DNA of 64,000 bases from Poa pratensis (taxonomy: Eukaryota > Streptophyta > Magnoliopsida > Poales > Poaceae), in NCBI GenBank assembly GCA_947311845.1, contig CAMZMU010000012.1, forward strand, positions 2,745,517 through 2,809,516, in the 5' to 3' direction. The translations under genes and the position numbers were made by a program. Below are positions 53,279-64,000 of this stretch, piece by piece; within the stretch, counting starts at the first letter, position 1; each line of letters opens with the position of its first letter. A model generated the notes under the pieces. The model had not been told where the DNA came from. It saw only the letters and a program-made list of their open reading frames with translations, and searched no databases.

Positions 53279-53294
53279 AGTAGGAAATGGTGTG

Positions 53295-55735
53295 TGGTCT
53301 GTGATGTGAAGTTGAGATTTGCTCCGAAGAAAGATTACGAGATATGAACTGTTTGTTTATGTGGGCATGATTGTATATCTTGTTCTTTTTCCTAGCTAGT
53401 GGTTTCGTGTCCGATTGAGCAAAAGGTAGCGATTGTTTCTTTCCGCCAACTCGCCTGCCCACAGAGAGATGAGGTCGCCGGCGCCGCTGCCAGCCTAGAG
53501 TACTTAATTTGGAGGCAAAACAAATCAGCACGAATCCACTCACTGATTATACATAAAAGGGTACCAGCATATTGCACTAAACAAGCTGATCTAGCTACCG
53601 TTCCAATTATGAATTGAGTAGCTTAATCAACACGGTATAGTACCATATACAAGGACGAGGTCGGTCTGGAGATCAGACGTTTCGCTATATAAGTACAAAA
53701 TACCAGACACAAATCTTCATCATAACACATTAACACCCAACTATGATGCATGTTTGGTCCGGCTTTGAACAGGCGAACTATATATAAGAGGAGTAGACAA
53801 CCAATATCTGATCCTGAATTTACTAAACCATGGCCATGTTTTCAGTGGTGGTGATGTATCACGCCGTTTCTAAAAAACATGGGAAAATGACTATAAATGT
53901 AGAAAATGCTATAAAATATGAAATTGTACTAATCATCCACCCAATACTATATTGTTTCTTGTAAAACGAAAGATGCATTTTTTAATCTCTTGCCATTTTT
54001 GTGTGGACACCGTGATCATATTTCTAAGTGAAATTAAGTTTGCATGCACTCATCTTATAGTATTCATCTCCTTAAACTTAAACTTCTGACTGTTTCCACA
54101 TTTGTACGGTCCTGGGGATGCTAATTAAAGTGGTAATTTCCATGAGCGGCTTTGGAGAGTAATTTGTGAATAAAAAATGTGAGAACAGCCATAGACGTAG
54201 AGAATGCCAGCACATGAAAACATGCAAAAATTCGTTTAACACACACTGGCACTAGTACAGAACATGGTTTTATAGCCGGTTCAGGAACACTATCATTGGT
54301 CTGTTTTGTATATTCCAAACGTATATATATTCCCTCTAAATTTTAATAACATGGTTTCCCTATTATTTACCATTTTTTAGACTAGGCAGATCTCCACATC
54401 TGTCAATTTTAGTTTCACATATTTTCGATGATTGGAAAAAATAAACCGAAAATACAGAGAAGAGCTTTCAGAAGAATCACGAAGCCTCGTCAAAGCACAC
54501 GATAGGACGAGGCCCAGGGGCAGATGTGCGTAGAATTAATATGTTTAAGAATATTAAAACAGATCTCAAACCACGGATAAGAATGTAGGATGTTCAAGAC
54601 AGATAGCTGGCAGGAAGGTTCATAACAGCTTGCAGTCAGTAAACCCTAAGCAAGTCTATCTGAGCATTCAAGACTAACCAAAGCTACCTAAAGATGATTA
54701 CTGATAACTTTGAAATCCGGACACTTTTGTTTTGTTTGAAACATCGAATCTGAACTCTCCTTTCAAACAAAGCTAATGTTTTAATTAAAAAAAGATGCCA
54801 CAACGGAAAGCGTACCACTTTTTGTTCGTATCATGCATGCTGCTATAGCTGTATATTAGCATATAGCTAGGGGAAAATCTGTTTTGGGTCATAGTTGTAC
54901 ATGCACCCACTGATCAAAAATTGTATTTTAAAACATTAAAAAATTCCAAACAAAAATTTCGAATGCGTGTCTGACCATTCTATGTTAGCACAAAAACTTC
55001 GTGAAAAAAGACATTTTTTGTGGTTTGTGTAAAAAGACAAATTTCAGTGCTACAAAATGACTTTTCACGAGACATTTTTTATCCTTTTACACAGTACACA
55101 AATATATCTTTTTTCATGAAACTTCTTTTACATAGTAGACAAATTTCATGCCACCACGGCGCCCACGAGTGCTGGTTCGACTACAAGATGGCCGGCCGGG
55201 AGCAGATCGCGTGCCAAAACCCAGTTGTCATCGCGCAGAAGATGGCAAGGATTTGAAGCAACACCTACCAAATATTATTTTCTATTTGGAAATTTAAAAT
55301 ACTTTATCTCTCCAATGACAACTCCGATTTAAGATCCGCCTTCACCAATAAATTGCTCGTGCCGAGATTTTCGAAACTAGATCCATGTTGATATGTCACA
55401 CCTAGGTAACCCTATCCTCAACACTGTGGTAACTATATTATGAACACCTTGGCAACTACATCAGAAACAACTTACTAATTTTATCATCACCATGGTGGTA
55501 AATGTATCAACAACACCTTGATAACTTCATCATAAATACAGTGATACAGTGGTAACTTTTCACTCGACATATTGGTAAATACACCATTATAACACTTTGA
55601 TAAAATCCTTATTAGCGCCTTGATAACTATATCATCAACATCATGGTAACTAAAACATCAACACACGTTATAGATAACTACTTACGTGCAAGTTGCAACA
55701 TAGTATATCGTTTGCAAATTTATTTCGAACCACAT
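53295..55735. other. Unassigned intergenic DNA
   Basis: No supported gene. 55150-55256 has a GC-richer piece with open frame HGAHECWFDYKMAGREQIAC that could be an exon fragment but is not recognised. 55380-55680 has a degenerate interspersed pattern of CACCTTGATAACTATATCAT-like words at irregular 30-40 bp intervals. Confidence 0.35.
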
Positions 55736-55796
55736 TTTTTTTAGAAAAGGGGTGCGGATCCCCGGCCTCTACATCAAAATGATGCACACAGCCAAT
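55736..55796 (-). mobile_element. 61-bp LINE 3' stub with 13-bp TSD
   Basis: TTTCGAACCACAT occurs at 55723-55735 and 55797-55809. Between them is a T-run and AGAAAAGGGGTGCGGATCCC, CCGGCCTCTACATCAAAATG, ATGCACACAGCC, i.e. the reverse complement of a LINE 3' end with its A-tail. It is an extreme 5' truncation during reverse transcription. Confidence 0.85.
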
Positions 55797-56460
55797 TTTC
55801 GAACCACATGAAAACCCAACTAGGTGAAAACAAGCAACTACTCTAAGAGTTCAAGATTTGTCACCCTCATAGTATAATGGAAAATGATTTGCTCTCCTGT
55901 AAATATAAATGGTGATCAGATCCGAAGCTTTTTTATATAACGTCAAACTACACACGCGACAACATGGAGAACCATATATAGGCTATTTTTTGGTGGATAT
56001 TTTAGTGTGTACCTTTTTGCATAGTGCTCTAGAAAGCTCTGGTGAGAGACAGCAATACGCGATCAATGATCAGGAAGCTACATGAACTGTCGGGCATCGT
56101 AAGGGGAAAGATAGACAGAGAAACAAGTTTAAAGGTCCATGCATATGCCTGTATTCCTTCTTCCTCTAGGCGCTAGGGTGCTTGTGCGACAGTAAAGCAG
56201 AGGTCTGGAAGCCACCCTTGCCTTTCTGCTCTGGACACCTACTTACCTAGCGCTCTCCTCATCTCATCAATCATCTTGCGCTGATCATGAGATATTGCAA
56301 TGGGATGTTTTACGGTACATCCTACTACGCATTTTAGTCTGTAGTATATAGCTGATCGAAAGGGTAAAATTAATTGGGCCAGTTTTTGGCTCAAGGACAA
56401 ATAAGTAATTTTTTATGAGGGTAAAATAGTTCATTTGTTATTTATCATAGCTAATCACGA
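55797..56460. other. Unassigned intergenic DNA
   Basis: AT-rich with no recognised gene, repeat or transposon boundary. Confidence 0.4.
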
Positions 56461-56463
56461 CAG

Positions 56464-57440
56464 TTACTGTCCCGCTAGCTCGCACGGCGCGAGGCAAGTT
56501 GGACCAAGAATTAGCCGCCGCATCCATGCGCTCCACGAGGCCGCCGTCCTTCGCCACAACAACGACGTCGACACTGTCCTCGTTCGCCGACGCCGCAGCC
56601 AAGGGTGTCTTTGTTGCTTCTCGGCGGCCCTGGCGAATGGGTCTTCATCGTCACGCGTCATCGGCACGATCTTGTGTCTATAGCCGGTGAACTTGATCAC
56701 CGTGCCAGGGCCTGGCGGAGGGAATAATATGTAGTCGTCACTGTCGTACTCGTCGTACACGTACTGATTCTGCATGCCGCTGCCGGAGCGGTCCACCAGC
56801 TGCGGAGCGCCGTCCGTGCCCGTCGACATTAGCTTCGCCGTAACCGTACGCCATCGTGCTGCCCTAGCAGCGCATCGGCGGCGGTCGAGCGGCAGCACTG
56901 CCCGCCTCCGTCGCGCCGTGCTCCAGGTCAGCCACGGGTGTCCCTCGTTGCTGCTTGGTCGCCATGGCAGCCAAAATACTGGCGAACAAATTGTCCTCGA
57001 CCGGCGGCGCATCCTCGCCGTCGCCATCGTCACGCGTCACTGTCATCGGCACGATCGTTTATCCATTGCCGCCGGACTCGATCACCGTGACAGGGCCCGG
57101 CGGAGAGAACATCTTGTTGTCGTCATTATCGTACTCGTTGTGCACGTACTGATTCGCGCGGCGAGCCGCTGCCAAGGCGCACTAACTGGGGAGCGGCGTC
57201 CGTGTCGTCGTCACAATATTCTCCGTACTGTGCCGCTGTCGCAGAGCGCCCGCGGCGGGCGATCGCGGCACTGCCTGCCTCCGTCGCGCCGTGCTCCACT
57301 GCAGCCACGGATGTCCCTCGTTGCTGCTCGGCGGCCATGGCAGCCGCAATTCTGGCGAACAAGTCGTCGTAGACTGGCAGCGTCGCATCGTTGTCTCCGT
57401 CATCCCACTTCGTCGCTCCATGGCCGGTAGACTCGATCAA
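56464..57440 (-). pseudogene. Degenerate gene with internal repeats of about 385 bp
   Basis: GATCACCGTG with its surroundings occurs at 56695 and 57080 (385 bp apart), and GACTCGATCA recurs near 57432, giving two full units and a partial one. On the minus strand units encode DDLFARIAAAMAAEQQRGTS, VAAVEHGATEAGSAA and, in the next unit, NLFASILAAMATKQQRGTPV, VADLEHGATEAGSAAA. Stops and frameshifts separate units, so no full protein is made. The family is not recognised. Confidence 0.5.
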
Positions 57441-57871
57441 TTTTTAACAGTAGTGAACTGCCTAGAATACCCCGTGAGCTCAGATATACTACGAAAAAAT
57501 TGGAGTAGTATTTCTAATCTGGACCGTGGGATCACATCGAACTAACGACGCGTATTGATTTGATGCACCGTAAAACAACTCGCAATGCAATATAGAACAC
57601 GCGCCTACGGCTTTATAGCATCCTTTCATATCGCGCGATCTCGGCCGTCCGACAAGCGTACTACATCTCGATCCCATGGTGCGATCGATCCCTCCTTCTC
57701 CTATAAATTGAGGTGTGCGCTCTCCTCTCATTGTCCTTGAGCATAAGGCAGTTGCACATAAACCCCCCTTAGCGGCCACTTCTCTGTATCATCATTCATC
57801 TCTAGCAAGTTTCTCTCTCTAAGCAGGAAGCTAACTAAACTTGCTCTAGAGGCAGGTAGGTAGCAGCTAGC
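57441..57871 (+). promoter_or_regulatory. Upstream region and TATA box of the small gene
   Basis: TATAAAT at 57702-57708 lies about 165 bp upstream of the ATG at 57872. Downstream, CT-rich leader sequence (CTCCTCTCATTG, TTTCTCTCTCTAAGCAGG) fits a 5' UTR. Nothing else is recognised. Confidence 0.55.
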
Positions 57872-58108
57872 ATGGGAGGGAAGTCGTCCTTCTCCTTCTT
57901 CTGCCCGATGTTCAGCTTCCTGTCGAGGTCGAGTTCGAGGAGGTACGACGACGGCTACATGAGCGACTGGGAGGGCCGGCCGCAGAGGTACGGGAGCAAG
58001 GTGAGGTCCAGCGACGAGGACGACGGCTGGTGGGTCGGAGAGCGCGACGTCGACCGCAAGGCCGCCGACTACATCAACGACTTCCACCAGAAAAAGGTCT
58101 CCGTCTAA
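57872..58108 (+). CDS. Small plant-specific protein, 78 residues
   Basis: Complete frame MGGKSSFSFFCPMFSFLSRS...VSV. Gly2 plus nearby Ser could permit N-myristoylation (MGGKSS). The middle is Ser/Arg/Asp-rich (SSSRRYDDGYMSDWEGRPQR), and the C-terminus EDDGWWVGERDVDRKAADYI, NDFHQKK has the D-x-KA-x-x-[YF]-I-x-x-FH pattern seen at the ends of many small plant proteins. It has a TATA box, leader and roughly 400 bp of 3' UTR-like DNA with AATGAATAA-type signals near 58252. Function unknown. Confidence 0.7.
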   Translation: MGGKSSFSFFCPMFSFLSRSSSRRYDDGYMSDWEGRPQRYGSKVRSSDEDDGWWVGERDVDRKAADYINDFHQKKVSV

Positions 58109-58916
58109 CGCCACGAAAACCTATTACGTACCACTACCATGCATGCAAACTATGCATCAACAACCATGCCTCCCGCCGGCAGGACACACAGGCTCTTGCA
58201 TGTATGATTCCTCTTGTTCATTACCATGTTGTCTTGATTCAGAGGTAATAGAATGAATAATATTTGCTTTGCAAATCTAGATCTATGTATTTGTCTTAGA
58301 CAGCGTGTGTGTGACCTTGTGTACCGTAAGTGTGTTGAGGTAGCGGTCGGGATGGATGCATGTGTCACAGATCCGATGTATTTGTTGTTGTTACCAATTC
58401 CAAGGATGATGATGAATATATGTATGATGTGTATCCATGCATCTGTTCTGCTTAAGTAGTACTTATTCAGCCGTTTGATGTACCTGTACTGCTGATACCA
58501 GTGCTATTATGTACTTGGGAGCTCTCTTCTATCTGCACATCTCTCTAAATTCAGTAATCCTTTGTTTTTCTTTCGAAAAAATCGAGTCATCTTTTTCAAT
58601 TCACGTTCTTGCTAGCTGGGAGCCTGCGCGCATGAGATCTATACGCTGCTTCGAGACTTTGAGAGGTTCTCCTGTTATTCAGAGGAATATAGACAGAGAA
58701 CAATTCCAGTATAAAATTTATACGACCTCAGCCACGTCAAGAACAACAAACAGTTCCATGCAAAGAAAAAGGAAAATGGAGCAGGAAAAGAAGATCAAAC
58801 TGGCGAAAAGAATCGATGAGGTGGATGCCTAAATTTAAGTACAGTTAATGTTTAATTACGCCGAACGATCGATCCTTTAGCTCTTCTTTGTAACACACGC
58901 ACCATACAATTATATA
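58109..58916. other. 3' flank of the small gene; nothing further recognised
   Basis: Probably 3' UTR to about 58300-58450, then intergenic. A plus-strand frame at 58509-58832 ends in a Lys/Glu-rich stretch but shows no domain or start context that would support it. Confidence 0.4.
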
Positions 58917-59242
58917 TTATAAAAATATTCTGACATGCGAAAGTTCTATATGCTCTCTTTTGGCATTCTGCTTCCACCAAAAGGAAACATCTTTCGCGGG
59001 GGAACAGTGCATATTAAGCCCACCAAAGACCAAACAATGGTGCATCATCGACACTTTCTTGTACATGTTGAGAGGCACCCTCTGCGTTCCATACTTCACC
59101 ACTTGAAACCTCGCCTCAAAGAACAAATCAGGCAGATCCATCATGTAATCTCTTGATTGGATTTTGGCGCTGTGTTGTACAGTCTGAGTGTACTTGATGT
59201 CAACTTGACACGCATCAAATAATTCCGAGCCAAAGAGAGCAG
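58917..59242 (-). other. Unidentified minus-strand ORF, about 108 residues
   Basis: The frame includes LFDACQVDIKYTQTVQHSAK, DLPDLFFEARFQVVKYGTQR and MHHCLVFGGLNMHCSP. It looks like protein rather than random text but I cannot place it. It ends beside CACTA-type repeats, so it may be a transposon or captured gene piece. Confidence 0.3.
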
Positions 59243-60610
59243 TCAAGCGACACTATATCCAATTGCCAAAGAGGTTTCCTGCGGCACTCGGCAAACAGAC
59301 AACGTCGATGTTGCCGAGTGCCGTCCACAAACACTCGTAAACAACACAGACTTAGCATATTCAGTGGTTTTCCGAGTGTTGCACTTCGGCATACTTAGGA
59401 GGTTTGCCGAGTGTTGCTCTCGGCAAATAATATGAAATAATTGTTTTTTGAATTTTTTATTTTCAAAGGTGTCAAAAAAAGTTTTCAACTTTGGTGTCAA
59501 AAGTAATTCCAACTTTTTATCACAATTGTTTTTTCAATAGTGCGAAAATGGTTCTTTTTGCGAATCAAGTATAAAAAATATGGTTCAAATTAGCACGAGT
59601 CAAATTTCACACAAAGTAGACCATGTTTAATGGAAAATTTCCAAGTTTTATGAATTTTCAAACTTTACAGTTACTTTCGCCCATTTAGTTGAGTTTATAA
59701 CGATTTCCCAAAAGTAATTCCATTTCCAGCTCTAGTTTGGTCCTGTTAATTGCCAAAAAAATCGTTTTCAGGTACCAAATAGGATTGTATGCAATAGCTG
59801 CAAAAAAGCTGAAACTTTTAGGCCCTACCTACGAATAGTTTCGCCGATGATTTTGACCGCATCTTGAAAAATAATTTAAGCAAATTTCAAAAAAAAATAC
59901 AATCATTGGGCATGGAGTTCTTTTATGTGTACTAGTTGCTAACAAAAATGATAAAGATTGATTTTGACATATTTTGTAAAACAATCTTCACATAATGACT
60001 ATCATGGTCATGGTCATATATAGTGCATAGTTTGGTATAATGTGACCAAACTGTGCATAGGTGCATCTTGCCATGACAAACAATCTTTCCAAATAGAGTT
60101 TCCAACTTTTTGTACGAATAAATCAATTTCCATTTTTCAAGTGCCAAAATGGGGTATTGTGTGAAGCGAGTGCGAGAATATGATGCAAAATGACATTACT
60201 CTAATTTTCGTACAAAGTAGAATATATTCAATGGAAAATTTCCAACTTTTATTAATTTTTAATCTTCGCAGCCACTTCCTCCCATTTAATTTAACTACAA
60301 GTGTGCTCTAATTTGGTCCTATAAATTCACAAAAATCTATTTTAAGGTACCCAGTAGAATTCTATGAAATATCTAGAAATAAAGTAGAAATATTCAAGCT
60401 TAGCTATGAATAGTTTCACCAACGATTTTAACCTCACTTTGAAAAAAATGAAGAAAAATTCAGAAAAAATGAGGTCTTTTGACTTGGAGTCCTTTCATGT
60501 GTAATATTTTTTAGGAAAAATGATATCACGTGTATTGTTACATTTTTGTAAAAAACACCATTTGCATGAACATTCATGACTTTCGAGACAACTGACAAAT
60601 TTCACGGTCA
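59243..60610. mobile_element. CACTA relic with GCCGAGTG subterminal repeats
   Basis: GTTGCCGAGTGCC, TTTTCCGAGTGTTG, TTTGCCGAGTGTTG and the complements CACTCGGCAAA and CTCGGCAAA lie at 59275-59430. These are the classic subterminal repeats of a grass CACTA group. The rest is AT-rich interior similar to 44990-45480. No terminus or transposase is found. Confidence 0.6.
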
Positions 60611-61106
60611 TTGATGCCTGCAAGTGCACAGATTGTTGTAGCTAGTTTCGAAATAAGAGTTATCGAACCACATGGTGCTGAGGATGGTCTTTAACTTCTC
60701 CTTTGGTTATTAAAAGAACTATTCCTGCAAATTACTTTGATCCAAAGCAAGCAAGTGTATGGAAAAGAGATTGTTATGTTGTTGGTGATTAAATAGAAAG
60801 TAAATGACAATACTAAAAGTGATAGAGCAAGCAAACAGTGATGGTTATGAAAACTGCAATAAGGCTAAATGCGTTCTCAGTAAGCATTGGTTCCACCCAG
60901 TATATTTTTTTTAGACCGGAGATCGTTTAATATCGAATTTGTTCATGTAGGGGCGGAGTCCCAAGTAAAGACGTGTCCTGAGTCTACCAGGCAAACACGC
61001 CTCGCACAAACACTGCTAGCCTTGGTAGGATGCCCGGGGAACAGCCCGAGCCACTAGCAATTAAGGGTTTACCCCGTGAATGTGGAGAGAGGTTCTGTGG
61101 ATCTCC
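60611..61106 (-). mobile_element. LTR retrotransposon relic
   Basis: GCAAGTGCACAGATTGTTGT, CGAAATAAGAGTTATCGAAC and the following lines resemble, in reverse, the LTR interior seen at 37437. Later words (GATGCCCGGGGAACAGCCCG) are unassigned. The solo LTR that follows is inserted into or beside this relic. Confidence 0.4.
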
Positions 61107-61111
61107 GTTAC

Positions 61112-62470
61112 TGAAAGAGCATTTCCATCCCTAAGTGGTTTTAGTGTTTGCTAACAACACAATGAGCGGTCTAATTGTGTGCTAAAAGATTTGCAGGTAT
61201 TTATATGTTGCACGGTTATTGTACTTCCAGGTATTAAAAGGATAAGCGCAGGCTAAAAGGAATTCTGCAGGTTTTACTGCATAAGGCGGTAGTACCGGGA
61301 CTGGGCCGGTAGTACCGAGTTACCCCTACTCGGCACTACCGTGCCTAGTACCGGAGCCAGTACCGCGTGGTCCAAAATGTTTCTGATGCCTGCGCATCTC
61401 TCATTGGAAGTAGCCCGGTAGTAGTCCGGTACTACCGGGCGGTCGGTACTACCGGCCGTCCTGGCCGATACTACCGACGGCTCGGTACTACCGGGCAGTA
61501 CCGCAGCCAGTGCCGCGTCGAAGTTTTGCTCTCTGATGTGTCGAAGATTTCTCCGGTACGTGGTCCGGTAGTAGCCCGGTACTACCGGACGTTCGGCACT
61601 ACCGGGCCCTGCCAGCCGGTACTACCAGCGTGGGATGGCGTTGGAAGATTCGCTCGAGCTGCAGGTCAACGCGGATCGGTACTTTCGGGTCTGGTCCGCT
61701 ACTACCGAGGCGCACGGAATTCTGCCTCCAACGGCCACTTTTGGAGGAGGACTATTTAAGGGGTCTTCTTCCCCAAAGAAGACCAAGCTTCGAAATACTC
61801 TCTCTCTCCTCCATTAACGAAAGCTTCAAACTTCTAGATCTCCCAATCCCTCCACCCAAACTCGTTGATCTTTGGAGGATTGAAGAGAAGGCCCGGATCT
61901 ACATCTTCACCAAGCCGTTTACATTTCCCCCTCATTTACTTGAGGGACCATTTGCTAGAGTTTCCTTTAGGAAAACCTAGCCCCTTGTTGTACTCACTTC
62001 TTGTTGTTGTTTCAGCTTGTTGATTTGGGAGCCCCCAATTCGGTTGTGGGTGTGTGCCCCAAGATTGTTCTAAAGGCTCGGTTTCTGCCTTGAAGGGAAC
62101 CGATAGTGGAAGGTGAACCAATCCTTTGTGGTGCGGTTCGTCGGAGAATAGGGTGAGCCTGTTGTGGCGTTGAGCAAGCCTGTGGTGGCGAGCTCACACC
62201 CCTCCAACGAGACGTACTCCCCTAAAAAGGAGGAACTCGGGAATACATCCTTGTCTCCGCGTGCTTTCACCTCGGTTACCTCTATCCTTGTTTACCGCCT
62301 TTACTTTGTGTACCTTGCTTAGTTGCTAGCTTGGCATATAGGTAAATTCACCTTCGTTGCATATCTAGAGAATTTACCTTTGTGTCGAGCCTAAATTGAA
62401 AAAGTACTAAAATTTGGAGTAGCACCTATTCACCCCCCCCCCCCCCTCTAGGTGACATACGATCCTTTCA
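61112..62470 (+). mobile_element. Solo LTR, 1,359 bp, with 5-bp TSD
   Basis: Starts TGAAAGAGC and ends GATCCTTTCA, with inverted termini TGAAAG/CTTTCA. GTTAC flanks both sides (61107-61111 and 62471-62475). The CACCCCC run and CTCTAGGTGACA near the 3' end are typical of Triticeae LTRs ending in CTTTCA. No internal domain, so it is a recombination product. It contains a cluster of CGGTACTACCGG palindromic repeats. Confidence 0.9.
61285..61720. repeat. Cluster of CGGTAGTACCGG / CCGGTACTACCGG repeats
   Basis: More than a dozen short near-palindromes (CGGTAGTACCGGG, CGGTACTACCGGG, GGTACTACCGG) lie in about 430 bases within the U3-like half of the solo LTR. A possible TATA box, CTATTTAAGGGG, follows at 61752. 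Confidence 0.85.
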
Positions 62471-62475
62471 GTTAC

Positions 62476-63032
62476 TCCCATGTTAACACAATGACAAGTG
62501 GCACCCCACCAGAGAGAGGATATCAAGCCTGCCTCTGTTTTAGTATGGGGCACGTTAACCACTCAATCCTTGCATTAACACAAACAACCTACTTCAGCAC
62601 CAATTGCAAATATTGCGCAGTATTGCATGTCATACAAAAGTAGACGGTTTCCACGTGACAACCGGTATTAAACCATATAATTTCTATCTCATCTCATAAT
62701 AATAAAACTAGGGTTCCCCATCTTCCAAAGAACTAATGCAACTACTCGCACATGAAATCACAAGACATCATATTAATGGTATGGATGAAAGATGAACAAT
62801 GGTACGTACACGTGTAAATCCACAACTAAAAGTTGGGGAATTAGAACGAGATGGAGGAGAGATTCATTTATGTAGATGAAAGAGATGGTGCTGGTGATGA
62901 TGGAGATGATTGCTTTGGCCTTTCGGATCGCAGTGGTGAAGATGGTGGCCGCCTTCTACTGATCCCCCCTCCGGATCCCTTGCAAAGGCTAGATTTTCTA
63001 GACTGTTTTCGTGGTGGCGGCTGTTGTGCTCG
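62476..63032. other. Unassigned; possible gene end cut by a CACTA insertion
   Basis: 62850-63032 is GC-richer. On the minus strand it reads RAQQPPPRKQSRKSSLCKGS, GGGISRRRPPSSPLRSERPK and SSPSSPAPSLSST before a stop, like a Ser/Arg-rich C-terminus that begins at the CACTA end. Elsewhere nothing is recognised. Confidence 0.3.
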
Positions 63033-64000
63033 CACTAGTACAGAACGACACATCGGAAACGGGCCAAAAAGCCCATCGGAAACGGAAAAAGGGTCCGTGT
63101 CCCCGACCCTGTCACTGATGTGAAGGCTCTCATCGGCAACGGACAAGAAAAACCGTCACCGATGAGGCTTGATTTTGGCTACGGTTGCCATCCAGTCTCC
63201 GTTGCCGATGTATCTGGACATCAGAAACGGAGATTCTGTTTCTGCTCGTTTGCATTGAGGTTTCTTCATAAGCCTAGAGCAGGAATAGATTTGGCACTGG
63301 AAATTTAAAATTTCACAGCAGAAGCACAAAAATGCTAACAAATTCATTCATAAGGTATAACAAATGTCACCGATACATTGCATCACAAGACAACCAATTA
63401 CTTATCTTCATTGTCATGCCTCTCTAAATCTATCATTGACATGTCTAGCTAAATCTATCTATGCCATGCCTCTCTAAACTTATCCTTGTCATTTCCAACT
63501 TAATCTATCTTCATGACTTGCTGTTAGAGTTCATGAATTGAATCTTCTTCTTGGACGGTGTCGCCAAAATATAATCAACTCGCCGCTTTGTCCCCGACCT
63601 TGTAGTTAGCTCATTTAAATGAGCTAAACGGATCAGCACCATGCTCTGCACATAGTGCAATAAGCGAGTGCTGATGTACTGAAGGTGCCTCTTTTGTAAA
63701 GTGGTCACTGAAATGCAAAGAGGGAATAGATGACTCCATGTTAGCTCACTATACATCTAGCATAAAGGACATACAACACAAAAGGATGCATAAGACAGAA
63801 TAACAAACTTACAAATCCATTGCATAGTTGTTGTGTACCAACAATTATGCCGGACGACAAGCGCACCTTGGCTAAGGACCCGGCTTTTTATACAGTGTCA
63901 CCGAAATGTACATCTGTTTTGCAAAGGAGATAAGTCAGCCATGAGTTTCATACACTACCGATTTGTGCTAGTTATGTTCTTTTCGAGCGACACTACGTAG
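63033..64000 (+). mobile_element. CACTA type-A left end, continuing past the window
   Basis: Starts CACTAGTACAGAACGACAC, followed by CATCGGAAACGGG, CATCGGCAACGG, CCGTTGCCGATG and CAGAAACGGAG subterminal repeats. The later TTATACAGTGTCACCGAAAT at 63886-63905 recurs at 41121 in the other complex. No ORF is recognised in the visible part; a transposase, if present, is outside the window. Confidence 0.8.

Noticed and set aside
52475..53283. Two overlapping frames of 212 and 217 codons as protein genes
   Set aside because: They are GC-rich, overlapping, without known domains, and inside a retroposon with TSD and A-tail; recorded as part of the element only.
55150..55256. Exon of a host enzyme
   Set aside because: A GC-richer open piece is present, but no domain or splice sites support it.
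56774..57430. 218-codon plus-strand frame
   Set aside because: It is the complement of the repeated minus-strand remnant, whose repeats read as sensible protein only on the minus strand.
58509..58832. 107-codon plus-strand gene
   Set aside because: No homologous motif, promoter or conserved start; probably a chance frame in the 3' flank of the small gene.

Overview
This is plant nuclear DNA, almost certainly from a Triticeae grass (wheat, Aegilops or barley group). The evidence is a grass-type single-exon PAL gene, a plant PHYLLO fusion gene with 27 inferred exons, and dense nested transposons: Mutator-like (MULE), hAT and CACTA elements, Stowaway MITEs, LINEs, and gypsy-like and copia-like LTR fragments. 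Transposon family placement rests on remembered sequence; superfamily is inferred from target-site duplications (TSDs), terminal repeats and motifs that can be read directly.

Layout. 1-2.4 kb: GC-rich unassigned DNA, a foldback-like element with a 17-bp minisatellite, and a hAT-like element. 2.4-4.8 kb: PAL on the minus strand with TATA box and two AC elements. 4.9-15.3 kb: the PAL upstream region, split by two MULEs (5281-9400 and 9654-11950). An uninterrupted second copy of the same upstream DNA lies at 14340-15262, beyond a gypsy relic. 16-18.3 kb: a 523-bp MULE and a truncated CACTA element. 19.5-20.2 kb: a LINE relic with a nested Stowaway. 20.5-21.0 kb: a two-exon gene for a small secreted peptide (minus). 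22.5-36.8 kb: PHYLLO (minus), whose introns hold a Stowaway, a 2.6-kb antisense LINE and a hAT MITE. 37.4-38.1 kb: LTR/LINE relics. 38.6-47.8 kb: a composite CACTA complex carrying an acidic-protein ORF, an AP2-domain ORF, two more ORFs and arrays of hairpin repeats. 47.8-50.4 kb: LINE-like and LTR relics. 52.4-53.3 kb: a GC-rich retroposon with a perfect TSD. 55.7 kb: a 61-bp LINE stub. 56.5-57.4 kb: a tandemly repeated gene remnant. 57.9-58.1 kb: a small intact gene. 59.2-62.5 kb: CACTA relic, LTR relic and a solo LTR with TSD. 63.0 kb to the end: the left end of another CACTA element.

Host biology. PAL feeds phenylalanine into phenylpropanoids. PHYLLO supplies late steps of plastid phylloquinone synthesis, fusing an N-terminal MenF remnant with MenD, MenC and MenH modules. 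This PHYLLO copy looks broken: two frameshifts lie in the MenH module, a frame conflict lies in exon 1, and a compensated frameshift pair lies at the MenC C-terminus. The corrected length would be about 1,713 residues, close to the Arabidopsis protein.

Most unusual features. (1) The CACTA complex holds hairpin repeats whose two arms differ strongly between copies but match within each copy. They lie in inferred introns or flanks of the transposon-borne genes, in the same transcriptional sense. (2) The same complex carries an AP2-domain protein next to GC-rich subterminal repeats. (3) The PAL upstream duplication gives an empty-site record of two MULE insertions.
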